Shown here in pieces: positions 19,267-27,942 of a stretch of 64,000 nt of DNA (the stretch's first letter is position 1; every line of letters begins with the position of its first letter). The DNA is from Accumulibacter sp. (lineage in GTDB: Bacteria; Pseudomonadota; Gammaproteobacteria; Burkholderiales; Rhodocyclaceae), in the NCBI GenBank assembly GCA_024235695.1, contig JACKLX010000008.1, positions 1 to 64,000 of the forward strand, written 5' to 3'. Position numbers and translations under genes: made by a program. Below the pieces are notes generated by a model. That model was not told where the DNA came from and did no database searches. It saw nothing but the letters and a program-made list of their open reading frames with translations.

Positions 19267-20826
19267 ATGGACGACCGGGTGGCGGTCGATGGACGCAGGT
19301 ACCGGGGAGCTGGCGCCCGGCGCCTGATGCCGCTGCTGGTGCTGCTGCTGTGCTCGGTCGCCGCGCCGACGCATGCCGAGAGGTGGCGGGTGACACCGAC
19401 CCTGGGGGTCAACGAGACGCTGACCGACAACGTCTTTCTCAGTTCGTCGAACAAGACCGGCGACCTGGTGACGGCGATTTCACCGGGCATCGCGATCAAC
19501 GGCGAGGGCGACCGTGCCAAACTGCGCCTCAACTATTCATTTACCGAACAGCTCTACGTCCGCGAGACCGGTTCGCGGAATCATCAGAACAACCTCAATG
19601 CGATCGGCTCGATCGAGGCGATCGAAAACCTGTTCTTCATCGACGCCTACGGGACGATATCGCAGCAGTACCTGTCGGCCTTCGGCGCGGTGTCTCCAGG
19701 TGGGGGCAACAACAACGCCAACGTCAACAACAACAGCGTCGAGACGTCGAGTTACAGTCTCTCGCCGTACCTCAAGGGCAGGCTTCTCAATTGGGTCGAC
19801 TATCTCGTGCGCTACCGGGCGACGACCACCAGTTCGCAGTCGAACCTGACCAATGACCTGAATTCGAGCGAGTGGTCGGGCGCGCTCAATGGCAGCACGC
19901 GCTGGAGTCACCTGACCTGGACGCTCGATGCGATGAGCCTGCATAACGACTATTCGGGCGGCCGGACCTACGACGCCTCACGCTACGGGCTTAACCTCGC
20001 CTATCGCTTCAATCCGCAGATTCAGGTTTCGCTGATCGGCGGGCGCGAATCGAACGACTACGTCAGCCTGCAGCAGCAGTCGAACTTCACTCGCGGCCTC
20101 GGCGTCCTGTGGACCCCGGACCTGCGTACCAAGCTGGCGGCGAGCGCGCAGAACCGCTTCTTCGGAACCGGCTACAACGTCGATTTCAGTCATCGGCGGC
20201 CACGCTCGGCGGTCACCTTCCGGGCCAGCCGGGACGTCTCGTTTCAGCCACCGGGGGTAGGGAATACGGGTCAGGGCAGCAACTACGATGCCTTTTATTC
20301 GATCATCGCTGCCGCCAACCCCGGTTTGCCGGCCAACGACATCGCCGCGCAGGTAACCCAGCTCCTCCAGGACCGGGGTATTCCGGCCGACGGAACGGTG
20401 GTCAATGGCTATCTGACCGATCGTCCGAACGTCAACAATCTGCAGCAGCTCACCGCGGCGCTGATCGGCGCCCGCAACACGGTGACCTTCATCGCCACCC
20501 GCAGCGAGCAGCAGAACCTGAGCCTGGTCAACGGCCTGACCAACAACTATTCGCTGCCCGACCGCATCCTGCAGCGTGGCTACGGAGTCATCTGGTCGCA
20601 CCGCCTGACGGGCATTTCCACGCTATCGCTGTCGATCAACCAGCAGCGCAGCAGCACGTACATTCTCAACTCGCCTGAAACCGAGACGACCGGCGGCTAT
20701 CTGTTGTTCTCCACCAGTCTGTCGCCCAACACGACGGCCAACATCGGCGCGCGCCGGGTGGTTTCGAGTGGTGTCACCAGCTACACGGAGAGCGCGCTGA
20801 CCGGCGCAATTTTTCACCGCTTTTGA
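19267..20826 (+). CDS. Exosortase A-associated outer-membrane beta-barrel protein
   Basis: Probable outer-membrane barrel, about 519 residues, matching the uncharacterised family located in PEP-CTERM/XrtA loci (I associate it with TIGR03016). A signal peptide is visible: Arg-rich n-region, hydrophobic LMPLLVLLLCSVAAP, cleavage after THA. The mature part is rich in alternating aromatic/polar strands with Asn-rich turns (for example GGGNNNANVNNN), and it ends with Phe (IFHRF), the usual barrel C-terminus. The start is uncertain: 19267 keeps a positive n-region, while ATG 19327 would leave only the hydrophobic core. It may be the outer-membrane exit pore or a structural partner of the export lipoprotein. 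Confidence 0.78.
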   Translation: MDDRVAVDGRRYRGAGARRLMPLLVLLLCSVAAPTHAERWRVTPTLGVNETLTDNVFLSSSNKTGDLVTAISPGIAINGEGDRAKLRLNYSFTEQLYVRETGSRNHQNNLNAIGSIEAIENLFFIDAYGTISQQYLSAFGAVSPGGGNNNANVNNNSVETSSYSLSPYLKGRLLNWVDYLVRYRATTTSSQSNLTNDLNSSEWSGALNGSTRWSHLTWTLDAMSLHNDYSGGRTYDASRYGLNLAYRFNPQIQVSLIGGRESNDYVSLQQQSNFTRGLGVLWTPDLRTKLAASAQNRFFGTGYNVDFSHRRPRSAVTFRASRDVSFQPPGVGNTGQGSNYDAFYSIIAAANPGLPANDIAAQVTQLLQDRGIPADGTVVNGYLTDRPNVNNLQQLTAALIGARNTVTFIATRSEQQNLSLVNGLTNNYSLPDRILQRGYGVIWSHRLTGISTLSLSINQQRSSTYILNSPETETTGGYLLFSTSLSPNTTANIGARRVVSSGVTSYTESALTGAIFHRF

Positions 20827-20835
20827 TCGGGCGTC

Positions 20836-21960
20836 ATGTACGAGTCCTTCTATGGCTTGACCAGCAAGCCTTTTCAGCTTAATCCCGACCCCTCGTTCTA
20901 CTTCGCTTCCAAGCAGCACCGGCGTGCCATGGCCTATCTCGAATATGGCCTGAACCAGAACGAGGGCTTCATCGTCGTCACTGGCGAGATTGGCGCAGGC
21001 AAGACGACCATCGTCCGTGGCCTGCTCAACGAACTGGATTCGGACAAGGTGGTTGCGGCACAGCTGGTCAGTACCCAGCTCGACGCCGAGGATACCCTGC
21101 GGATGGTTGCCGCGGCCTTTGGCGTCGGTACCAGGAGCGTCGGCAAGTCGGAGATGCTGCTGGCTCTCGAGGCTTTCCTGGTCGAAGTCACCAGTCAGGG
21201 CAAACGTTGCCTGCTGATCGTCGACGAGGCGCAGAATCTGACGCCGCGCGCAGTCGAAGAACTGCGCATGCTGTCGAATTTCCAGTTCGGAACCCAGGCA
21301 TTGCTGCAGAGTTTCCTGATTGGCCAACCGGAATTTCGCAAGATCATGCAGAGTCCGCAAATGCAGCAGTTGCGTCAGCGGGTGATCGCCGCCTGTCACA
21401 TCGGCCCGATGGATCAGGACGAAACCCAGGCCTATATCGAACACCGGCTGAAATGCGCCGGTTCGCAAGGTTCGCCGCGCTTTGATGCCGGCGCCTTCGA
21501 GGCGGTTTTCGAGGCCAGCGGCGGCATTCCGCGACGGATCAACGCGCATTGCGACCGGCTGTTGTTGTCCGGCTTCCTGAGCGGCAAGAGCGAGTTCACA
21601 CGCCCCGATGTCGAGGAAGTGGCGAAGGAGCTCAGGGAGGAGACGCAGGCGACACCGGCATTGACCACCAGCAAGGCGGCGGTCGACGCGACAGCCGGCG
21701 ACGCCGGCACGCCGCAACTGACCGACAGCGGCATTCTCGACATCGACCTGTCGCGACTCGAACTCGATGCCAGTACCGCGGAGCGGGCGTCGCGCGCCAT
21801 TGCCGATCTGCGAAGCGGTCATTCCGAGCAGCGGCTGATCCGCATCGAACGCAGCATCGTCCGTCTCGAACGCAGCAACGCCGCCATTCTCTCGCTGATC
21901 CAGCAACTGGTCGATTCGGTCCGCGCCAAACAGCGCGCACTGAAGGAAAAAGCATCGTGA
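20836..21960 (+). CDS. XrtA-associated secretion ATPase (ExeA/GspA-like AAA)
   Basis: AAA ATPase of 374 residues with Walker A GEIGAGKTT (50-58) and Walker B LLIVDEAQNL (about 122-131). It begins MYESFYGLTSKPFQLNPDP, the family's characteristic start. This class resembles ExeA/GspA ATPases and is consistently found in exosortase A loci (TIGR03015-type). Its job there is not established, but it may assist export or cell-wall passage. The C-terminal 100 residues, rich in Arg/Glu and Ser, are variable. The stop overlaps the GTG start of the next gene. Confidence 0.88.
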   Translation: MYESFYGLTSKPFQLNPDPSFYFASKQHRRAMAYLEYGLNQNEGFIVVTGEIGAGKTTIVRGLLNELDSDKVVAAQLVSTQLDAEDTLRMVAAAFGVGTRSVGKSEMLLALEAFLVEVTSQGKRCLLIVDEAQNLTPRAVEELRMLSNFQFGTQALLQSFLIGQPEFRKIMQSPQMQQLRQRVIAACHIGPMDQDETQAYIEHRLKCAGSQGSPRFDAGAFEAVFEASGGIPRRINAHCDRLLLSGFLSGKSEFTRPDVEEVAKELREETQATPALTTSKAAVDATAGDAGTPQLTDSGILDIDLSRLELDASTAERASRAIADLRSGHSEQRLIRIERSIVRLERSNAAILSLIQQLVDSVRAKQRALKEKAS

Positions 21961-23126
21961 GTGGGATGCCGTGGCCGGCCGATCTGGGCCCCGTGATCTG
22001 CGTCGTCGGTGCCCGGCCCAACTTCATGAAGATGGCGCCGATCCTGCGCGCCTTCGCCGATCACCGTCCGGCCTTGCCGGCGCTGCTGGTGCACACCGGT
22101 CAGCACTACGACAGGGATATGAACGATCGCCTGTTTTCCGATCTGCGTCTGCCGCATCCCGACATCAACCTCGAAGTGGGGTCGGCGACGCATGCGGTGC
22201 AGACGGCGGCCGTGATGCAGCGTTTCGAGCCGGTGCTGGACGAGCGGCGACCGTCCTGCGTGCTGGTTGTCGGTGACGTGAACTCGACGCTGGCGTGCGC
22301 CCTGGTCTGCGCCAAGAAGGACGTGCCGGTGGTCCATGTCGAAGCCGGTTTGCGCAGCCACGACCGCGCGATGCCCGAGGAAATCAATCGCGTCCTCACC
22401 GACCAGATCGCCGACCGGCTGTACACCACCGAGCGCAGCGCGCTCGCCAATCTGACGCGCGAAGGCGTCGCCGAGCAGCGCGTGTGTTTCGTGGGCAACG
22501 TCATGATCGACTCGCTGCTCGCCAACCGCCAGCTGGCTCACGCGCCGGCCAAGACGCTGCAGGCGGTCGGCGTCGATCCTGCCCTGATCGATGACCGCCG
22601 CGGTTACGCTGTGGTCACGCTGCACCGCCCGTCCAACGTCGATCGGGCGGAGACGCTGCAAGCCTTGCTGGCCGTACTGCGCGAGGTTTCCGAGAGCGTG
22701 CCGCTGATTTTTGCCATGCATCCGCGCACGCGCGCCAACGTCGAACGCTTTCGGCTGGGCGACCTGCTGAGCAGCCCGCGCATCGTCCTGTTGCCACCGC
22801 AGGGTTACCTGGAAATGCTCGGCCTGCTGGCCGGTGCGCGGCTGGTGCTCTCCGATTCCGGCGGCTTGCAGGAGGAAAGCACCGCGCTCGGCGTTCCCTG
22901 CCTGACCATCCGCGAGAATACCGAACGTCCGATCACCATCGAGCAGGGGACCAATACGCTCGTCGGGGCCAATCCGCAGGCCATTCGCCAGGGCGTGCAC
23001 GAGATCCTGTCCGGCGCCGGCAAGAGTGGCCGGATTCCCGAGTTCTGGGACGGGCGGGCGGCGCAACGAATCGCCGCCGACCTGGCGACCTGGCTGCTCG
23101 CGCGGCATGCGCAGCGTGCCGGTTAG
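21957..23126 (+). CDS. wecB: UDP-N-acetylglucosamine 2-epimerase (non-hydrolysing)
   Basis: Converts UDP-GlcNAc to UDP-ManNAc for polysaccharide synthesis (389 residues). Family motifs: GARPNFMKMAPI at the N-terminus, HTGQHYD, the catalytic region GDVNST and HVEAGLRSHD, a later TLHRPSNVD, and LSDSGGLQEES with TIRENTERP. The GTG at 21957 overlaps the preceding stop (GTGA); an ATG three codons later is an alternative. No UDP-ManNAc dehydrogenase is adjacent; the only sugar dehydrogenase in the locus is AlgD-like. Confidence 0.92.
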   Translation: MSGMPWPADLGPVICVVGARPNFMKMAPILRAFADHRPALPALLVHTGQHYDRDMNDRLFSDLRLPHPDINLEVGSATHAVQTAAVMQRFEPVLDERRPSCVLVVGDVNSTLACALVCAKKDVPVVHVEAGLRSHDRAMPEEINRVLTDQIADRLYTTERSALANLTREGVAEQRVCFVGNVMIDSLLANRQLAHAPAKTLQAVGVDPALIDDRRGYAVVTLHRPSNVDRAETLQALLAVLREVSESVPLIFAMHPRTRANVERFRLGDLLSSPRIVLLPPQGYLEMLGLLAGARLVLSDSGGLQEESTALGVPCLTIRENTERPITIEQGTNTLVGANPQAIRQGVHEILSGAGKSGRIPEFWDGRAAQRIAADLATWLLARHAQRAG

Positions 23127-23144
23127 CGAGGGGAGGAGCGCGCA

Positions 23145-24008
23145 ATGCGAGGCCAGCCGATCACCAATGCGATGACCATCGACGTCGAGGACTACTTCCA
23201 GGTTTCGGCGCTGGCGCCGTACATCCCCCGCGATCAATGGGATGCACGCGAGTGCCGTGTCGAAGCGAACGTCGAGCGCATCTTGCTGCTGCTCGACCAG
23301 CAGCAGACGAAAGCGACCTTCTTCACCCTCGGCTGGATTGCCGAACGCTACCCGCACCTGGTTCGCTGGATTGTCGATGCGGGGCACGAGCTGGCGAGTC
23401 ACGGCTACGGGCATCAACGTGCCAGTGAGCTCGACGAAGCCGAGTTTGCTGCCGATGTCGGCACCGCCAAGAAGCTGCTTGAAGACCTCTCGGGTCACGA
23501 AGTCAAAGGCTACCGGGCGCCGAGCTTCTCGATTGGCGAAGGCAATCTCTGGGCTTTCGACTGCCTCGAGCGTGCGGGTTATCGTTACAGTTCGAGCATC
23601 TACCCGATTCGCCATGATCATTACGGAATGCCCGACGCGCCGCGGTTTGCCCATCAGGTGCGCGCCGGCCTGCTTGAACTGCCGGTCACCACGGCCCGTT
23701 TCTTCGACCGCAACTGGCCGGCCAGCGGTGGCGGCTACTTCCGCTTGCTGCCGTATCCGCTATCGCGGTGGCTGCTACAGAAGGTCAACGAGCTCGATCA
23801 TCAACCGGCCATCTTCTACTTCCATCCCTGGGAGATCGACGCCGGGCAGCCACGGGTACCCGGCATCAGTGCCAAGACGCGCTTTCGTCACTACCTCAAC
23901 CTGAGCTACACCGAAGGCCGACTGAAGCGCTTGCTTGCCGACTTCGACTGGGGGCGCATGGACGACGTGTTCCTTGGCCTTGCGGCTCGGCCGTCGACGG
24001 TGAATTGA
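23145..24008 (+). CDS. XrtA-system polysaccharide deacetylase
   Basis: NodB-type carbohydrate esterase of 287 residues. The metal/catalytic Asp lies in TIDVEDYFQ (Asp13), and the metal-binding histidines are in SHGYGH (His86, His90). GYRAPSFSIG and the DUF3473-type C-terminal segment with FYFHPWEID follow; this is the arrangement of the deacetylase family tied to exosortase A. It would remove acetyl groups from GlcNAc or ManNAc residues. Lacking a signal peptide, it may act on a cytoplasmic intermediate. A strong GGGGAGGAG precedes the ATG; the stop and next start share one base. Confidence 0.92.
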   Translation: MRGQPITNAMTIDVEDYFQVSALAPYIPRDQWDARECRVEANVERILLLLDQQQTKATFFTLGWIAERYPHLVRWIVDAGHELASHGYGHQRASELDEAEFAADVGTAKKLLEDLSGHEVKGYRAPSFSIGEGNLWAFDCLERAGYRYSSSIYPIRHDHYGMPDAPRFAHQVRAGLLELPVTTARFFDRNWPASGGGYFRLLPYPLSRWLLQKVNELDHQPAIFYFHPWEIDAGQPRVPGISAKTRFRHYLNLSYTEGRLKRLLADFDWGRMDDVFLGLAARPSTVN

Positions 24009-25093
24009 TGGACACCACCAGCGAGCAAATGGCCAGGCTGGGCGCTGCCAGCGCGCCACTCGCCGTCCGGACGCTGAGCGCCGGCGACCGCGACGCCGTT
24101 GCCGGATGGGACGCCTTCGTCGATACCTGCCCGGCGGCCACGTTCTTCCACAAGGCGGGTTGGCAGCGGATCCTCGGCGAGGTCTTCGACCATCGAACGC
24201 ATTTTCTCTACGCCGAGCGCGCCGGCGTGATCGAGGGCGTCCTGCCGCTGGCGCAGGTCAAGAGCGTGTTGTTCGGCAATACGCTGGTGTCGCTGCCATT
24301 CGCCGTCTATGGTGGCGTTGCGGCGAGCAGCAGCGAGGCCGGCGAGGCGCTGGAACGCGAAGCGCAGCTCATTGCCGAGCGTCTCGGCGTCGACCACCTG
24401 GAATTGCGCAATGTCTCGCAACGTCACCCGGAATGGCCACTGCAGGATCTCTACGTACGCTTCCGCAAGGAAATCGCACCGGAGGTCGAGGCCAACATGC
24501 TGGCCATTCCGCGCAAGCAGCGGGCAATGGTGCGCAAGGGAATCAAGAACGGCCTGTGCAGCGAGCTGGACGATGACTTGCGGCGCTTTTTCGCACTCTA
24601 CGCCGACAACGTCCATCGACACGGTACGCCGGCCCTGCCCAGGCGCTACTTCGCAGCGCTGCAGCGAGTGTTTGGCAGCGATTGCCAGGCGCTGACCGTG
24701 GTGGACGGTTCGGGACGCTCCCAGAGTACGGTGCTGAGCTTCTACTTCCGCGATGAGGTGCTGCCCTATTACGCCGGCGACGCGTTGTCGGCGCGCGAAC
24801 TGGCGGCCAACGACTTCAAGTACTGGGAGTTGATGCGACGCTCCTGCGAGCGCGGGCTCAGGTTTTTCGACTACGGCCGCAGCAAGCAGGGCACCGGTTC
24901 GTATTCCTTCAAGAAGAACTGGGGTTTCGAACCGCAGCCGCTGTTCTACGAGCATCGCCTTTACCGCCGTGATTCAATTCCGCAGAACAACCCGTCCAAT
25001 GCCCGGTACCGCCTGCTGATCGAGACCTGGAAACGGATGCCGATTGGTCTCGCCAACTGGCTTGGCCCCTTCATCGTGCGTAATCTGGGTTAG
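24008..25093 (+). CDS. FemAB-family XrtA/PEP-CTERM-associated protein
   Basis: GNAT-fold FemAB-like protein of 361 residues. FemAB enzymes transfer amino acids from aminoacyl-tRNA to an amine, and this branch is specific to PEP-CTERM/exosortase A loci (TIGR03019-like). Features include CPAATFFHKAGWQRIL near the N-terminus, the linker IPRKQRAMVRKGIKNG, and FFDYGRSKQGTGSYSFKKNW near the C-terminus, a conserved block of the family. The substrate is not known; modification of the sugar chain or its amino groups is a reasonable guess. It overlaps the deacetylase by one base (TGATG). Confidence 0.88.
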   Translation: MDTTSEQMARLGAASAPLAVRTLSAGDRDAVAGWDAFVDTCPAATFFHKAGWQRILGEVFDHRTHFLYAERAGVIEGVLPLAQVKSVLFGNTLVSLPFAVYGGVAASSSEAGEALEREAQLIAERLGVDHLELRNVSQRHPEWPLQDLYVRFRKEIAPEVEANMLAIPRKQRAMVRKGIKNGLCSELDDDLRRFFALYADNVHRHGTPALPRRYFAALQRVFGSDCQALTVVDGSGRSQSTVLSFYFRDEVLPYYAGDALSARELAANDFKYWELMRRSCERGLRFFDYGRSKQGTGSYSFKKNWGFEPQPLFYEHRLYRRDSIPQNNPSNARYRLLIETWKRMPIGLANWLGPFIVRNLG

Positions 25094-25174
25094 CGGCTGA
25101 AGCGCCGAGCCGTTTTGCGGCCAAGCGGCGCACCTGACACCTGCCGAGCGTACCTGCCTGCCGAGAGCCAAGCC

Positions 25175-26731
25175 ATGAATCAAGCCTTGCCGATGCCGAG
25201 CGCCACTGCCACTGACCAGGGCTGGCGGCTCGCCCTGCCTGCCATCGTCCTGACGATGCTGATCATCGTCGTGCTTTTTCGCGACACCGCCCTGGCGATG
25301 GCGGACATCTGGCTGCGCTCCGACACTTACGCGCATGGCTTCATCGTGCCGCCAATCTCGCTGTGGCTGATCTGGCGGATGCGCGCAAGCCTCGCCGCCC
25401 TGGCGCCGCGACACAGCTATTCGGCCATCGTGCTGTTTGCCGCTGCCGGTTTCGCCTGGTTGCTCGGCCAACTGGCGGCGGTCAACGTCGTTTCGCAGTT
25501 CGCCCTGGTGACGATGCTGGTGCTTGCCGTGCCGACGGTGCTCGGCTGGCAGTTCGCGCGGCGAATCGCCTTCCCGCTGCTGTTCCTGTTCTTCGCCGTT
25601 CCTTTCGGCGATTTCGCGATGCCCACGTTGATGGACTGGACGGCGCATTTCACGATTCTCGGCCTGCGCGCGAGCGGCATACCGGTGCACGCCGAAGGCC
25701 TGCGTTTCGTCATTCCGAGCGGCAGCTGGTCGGTCGTCGAGGCCTGCAGTGGCGTTCGCTATCTGATCGCCTCGGTGACGGTCGGCACGCTCTTTGCCTA
25801 TCTCACGTATCGCTCATTGACCCGGCGCCTGGTCTTCGTCGGCGTCTCCTTTGTCGTACCGATCGTCGCCAACTGGCTGCGGGCCTACATGATCGTGATG
25901 ATCGGCCATCTTTCGGGCAACAAGCTGGCAGGTGGCGTCGACCACCTGATCTACGGCTGGGTCTTCTTCGGTATCGTCATCCTGGCGATGTTCTGGATCG
26001 GTGCGCGCTGGCGTGAGGACGAGCTCGACCAGGGCGTGCCAGCGCCGGCCGTGCAGGCGAGCACCGCGGTGCCGACGACGACGGTGCCATCGCTGCTGGC
26101 GGCCGTGTGCACGGTGCTGGTGGGCGGCAGCTACGTCTTCGCCCTGTGGCAAATCGAACATCGGCTGGCGCCAGAGGTCAGCCAGATCGCGCCTCTCGGC
26201 CCGATCTCGGGTTGGCAGGCCAGCGCCGTACCGACGGACGAATGGCAACCGAAATACCAGGACTACGCTGCCAGGACACAAGCGACTTTCGAGAAGGATG
26301 GCCGTACGGTGGGTCTTTTCATCGCCTTCTACCGTAATCAGGACCACCAGCACAAGATGGTCAGCTCGACCAACGTCCTGCTGCACAGCGATGATCCCTT
26401 GTGGGTGCGCGTCGGCAGCGGAACGCGCGAGATGGTGTTCGACAACCGGGACCTGCGCGTCCGCACAGCCGTGCTGAGCGGGCCGCTGTCGACCCGCATG
26501 GCGGTCTGGCAGTGGTACTGGGTCGATGGGCGCTGGACGGCCAGCGATCCGCTGGCCAAGATCTACACGGCGTTGTCGCGATTGGGCGGCAGGGGCGACG
26601 ATTCGGCGGTGATCGTTCTCCATGCCGTCGAGCAGCGGCCCGGCGACAGCGATGCCGTGCTCGAAGACTTCGCCCGCACTGCGGGCCCGGCGATCGAGAG
26701 TGCGCTGCGGCAGACGATGGGCGCGCGGTGA
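25175..26731 (+). CDS. xrtA: Exosortase A with C-terminal EpsI domain (XrtA)
   Basis: Membrane cysteine protease/transpeptidase predicted to cut PEP-CTERM sorting signals. The N-terminal 300 residues form the polytopic exosortase core, with catalytic Cys191 (EACSGVRYL), Arg236 (NWLRAY) and His257 (DHLIYGW) all present. From about residue 340 a periplasmic EpsI (DUF3485) domain follows (ISGWQASAVPTDEWQPKY, then GLFIAFYRNQ). This fusion is normal for exosortase A. The ATG at 25175 is preferred; an upstream frame adds non-family sequence. No PEP-CTERM substrate gene was seen in this window. The stop overlaps the next GTG. Confidence 0.93.
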   Translation: MNQALPMPSATATDQGWRLALPAIVLTMLIIVVLFRDTALAMADIWLRSDTYAHGFIVPPISLWLIWRMRASLAALAPRHSYSAIVLFAAAGFAWLLGQLAAVNVVSQFALVTMLVLAVPTVLGWQFARRIAFPLLFLFFAVPFGDFAMPTLMDWTAHFTILGLRASGIPVHAEGLRFVIPSGSWSVVEACSGVRYLIASVTVGTLFAYLTYRSLTRRLVFVGVSFVVPIVANWLRAYMIVMIGHLSGNKLAGGVDHLIYGWVFFGIVILAMFWIGARWREDELDQGVPAPAVQASTAVPTTTVPSLLAAVCTVLVGGSYVFALWQIEHRLAPEVSQIAPLGPISGWQASAVPTDEWQPKYQDYAARTQATFEKDGRTVGLFIAFYRNQDHQHKMVSSTNVLLHSDDPLWVRVGSGTREMVFDNRDLRVRTAVLSGPLSTRMAVWQWYWVDGRWTASDPLAKIYTALSRLGGRGDDSAVIVLHAVEQRPGDSDAVLEDFARTAGPAIESALRQTMGAR

Positions 26732-27903
26732 CGCGAACGAACGACCCGCGTCCGCTGGTCGCTCACGTGTTGTTTCGCTTCGATGTCGGCGGCCTTGAAA
26801 ACGGCGTGGTCAATCTGCTCAATCACCTGCCGTACGAAGCCTATCGGCACGTGGTGATCTCGTTGACCGATATCACCGACTTTCGCAAGCGCATCGTGCG
26901 CGACGACGTCGACTTCATTGCCCTCGACAAGAGGCCCGGGCACACATTGTGGATTTACCCGCGGTTGTTTCGCCTGTTCCGAAAACTGCGACCGGCGATC
27001 GTGCACAGTCGCAACCTCGCCGCCCTCGAAGTGGCGATCCCGGCGTGGGCGGCGGCCGTTCCGGTGCGCATCCACGGCGAGCACGGCCGCGATGTCGGCG
27101 ACCTCGACGGGTCGAGCCGCAAGTATCAATGGGTGCGCCGTTTCTACCGGCCATTCGTGACGCATTACATCGCCCTGTCACGCGATCTCGCCGATTATCT
27201 GACCTGCCGGGTCGGCATCTCGCCGGCCCGCGTGGCGCAAATCTACAATGGCGTCGATACGCGGCGCTTCCATCCGGCGACGCCGCGCCGGTCGATAGAT
27301 GGCTGTCCGTTTGCCGATCCGGAGTGCTGGCTGGTGGGTACCGTGGGGCGTATGCAGGTGGTCAAGGATCAGACGACGTTGGCCGATGCCTTCATCCGTG
27401 CGCTGGCATCGTTCCCCGAACTGCGCCAGAAGCTGCGACTGGTGATGATCGGCGACGGTCCCTTGCGCGCGAAGGCGCAGGCAATGCTCGAACAGGCGGG
27501 TGTCGCCAATCTCGCCTGGTTGCCGGGGCAGCGCAACGATGTGCCGGAAATACTCCGCGGCCTGGATTGCTTCGTGCTGCCATCGCTGGCCGAGGGCGTG
27601 TCGAATACCATCCTCGAAGCGATGGCCAGTGGCCTGCCGGTGATCGCCACCGATGTCGGCGGCAACGGTGAATTGGTCGAGGCGGCGCGGACCGGTGAAC
27701 TGGTGCCGGTTGCCGATGCCGCGCTCATGGCGCAGGCCATCGCCGCCTGGGCGATCGACCGGCAGCGTGCGCACCTGGCCGGCGTGGCGGGGCGGGCGGT
27801 GGCCGAGCAGCGGTTCAGCATGGCCGCGATGAGTCAGCGCTACCAGGAGTTGTACGACGACTTGCTGCGTTCGAAAGGCGGCAAGGCGAGCATTTATCAA
27901 TAG
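26728..27903 (+). CDS. Glycosyltransferase family 4, PEP-CTERM/EpsH1-associated (stp2 type)
   Basis: GT-B fold sugar transferase of 391 residues. The N-terminal half has HVLFRFDVGGLENGVVNLLN, the typical Gly-rich loop of this group (TIGR03088-like). The C-terminal half has GTVGRMQVVKDQTTL, the conserved SLAEGVSNTILEAMASGLPVIATDVGGN donor-binding region (split here by the EGxSNxxLEAM motif) and a final helical end. The GTG start overlaps the xrtA stop. It adds one sugar to the lipid-linked repeat unit; donor and acceptor are unknown. Confidence 0.88.
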   Translation: MTRTNDPRPLVAHVLFRFDVGGLENGVVNLLNHLPYEAYRHVVISLTDITDFRKRIVRDDVDFIALDKRPGHTLWIYPRLFRLFRKLRPAIVHSRNLAALEVAIPAWAAAVPVRIHGEHGRDVGDLDGSSRKYQWVRRFYRPFVTHYIALSRDLADYLTCRVGISPARVAQIYNGVDTRRFHPATPRRSIDGCPFADPECWLVGTVGRMQVVKDQTTLADAFIRALASFPELRQKLRLVMIGDGPLRAKAQAMLEQAGVANLAWLPGQRNDVPEILRGLDCFVLPSLAEGVSNTILEAMASGLPVIATDVGGNGELVEAARTGELVPVADAALMAQAIAAWAIDRQRAHLAGVAGRAVAEQRFSMAAMSQRYQELYDDLLRSKGGKASIYQ

Positions 27904-27942
27904 GTCAACGCAGCAGGCCACGACAGGGACCGAAGCAAGCAC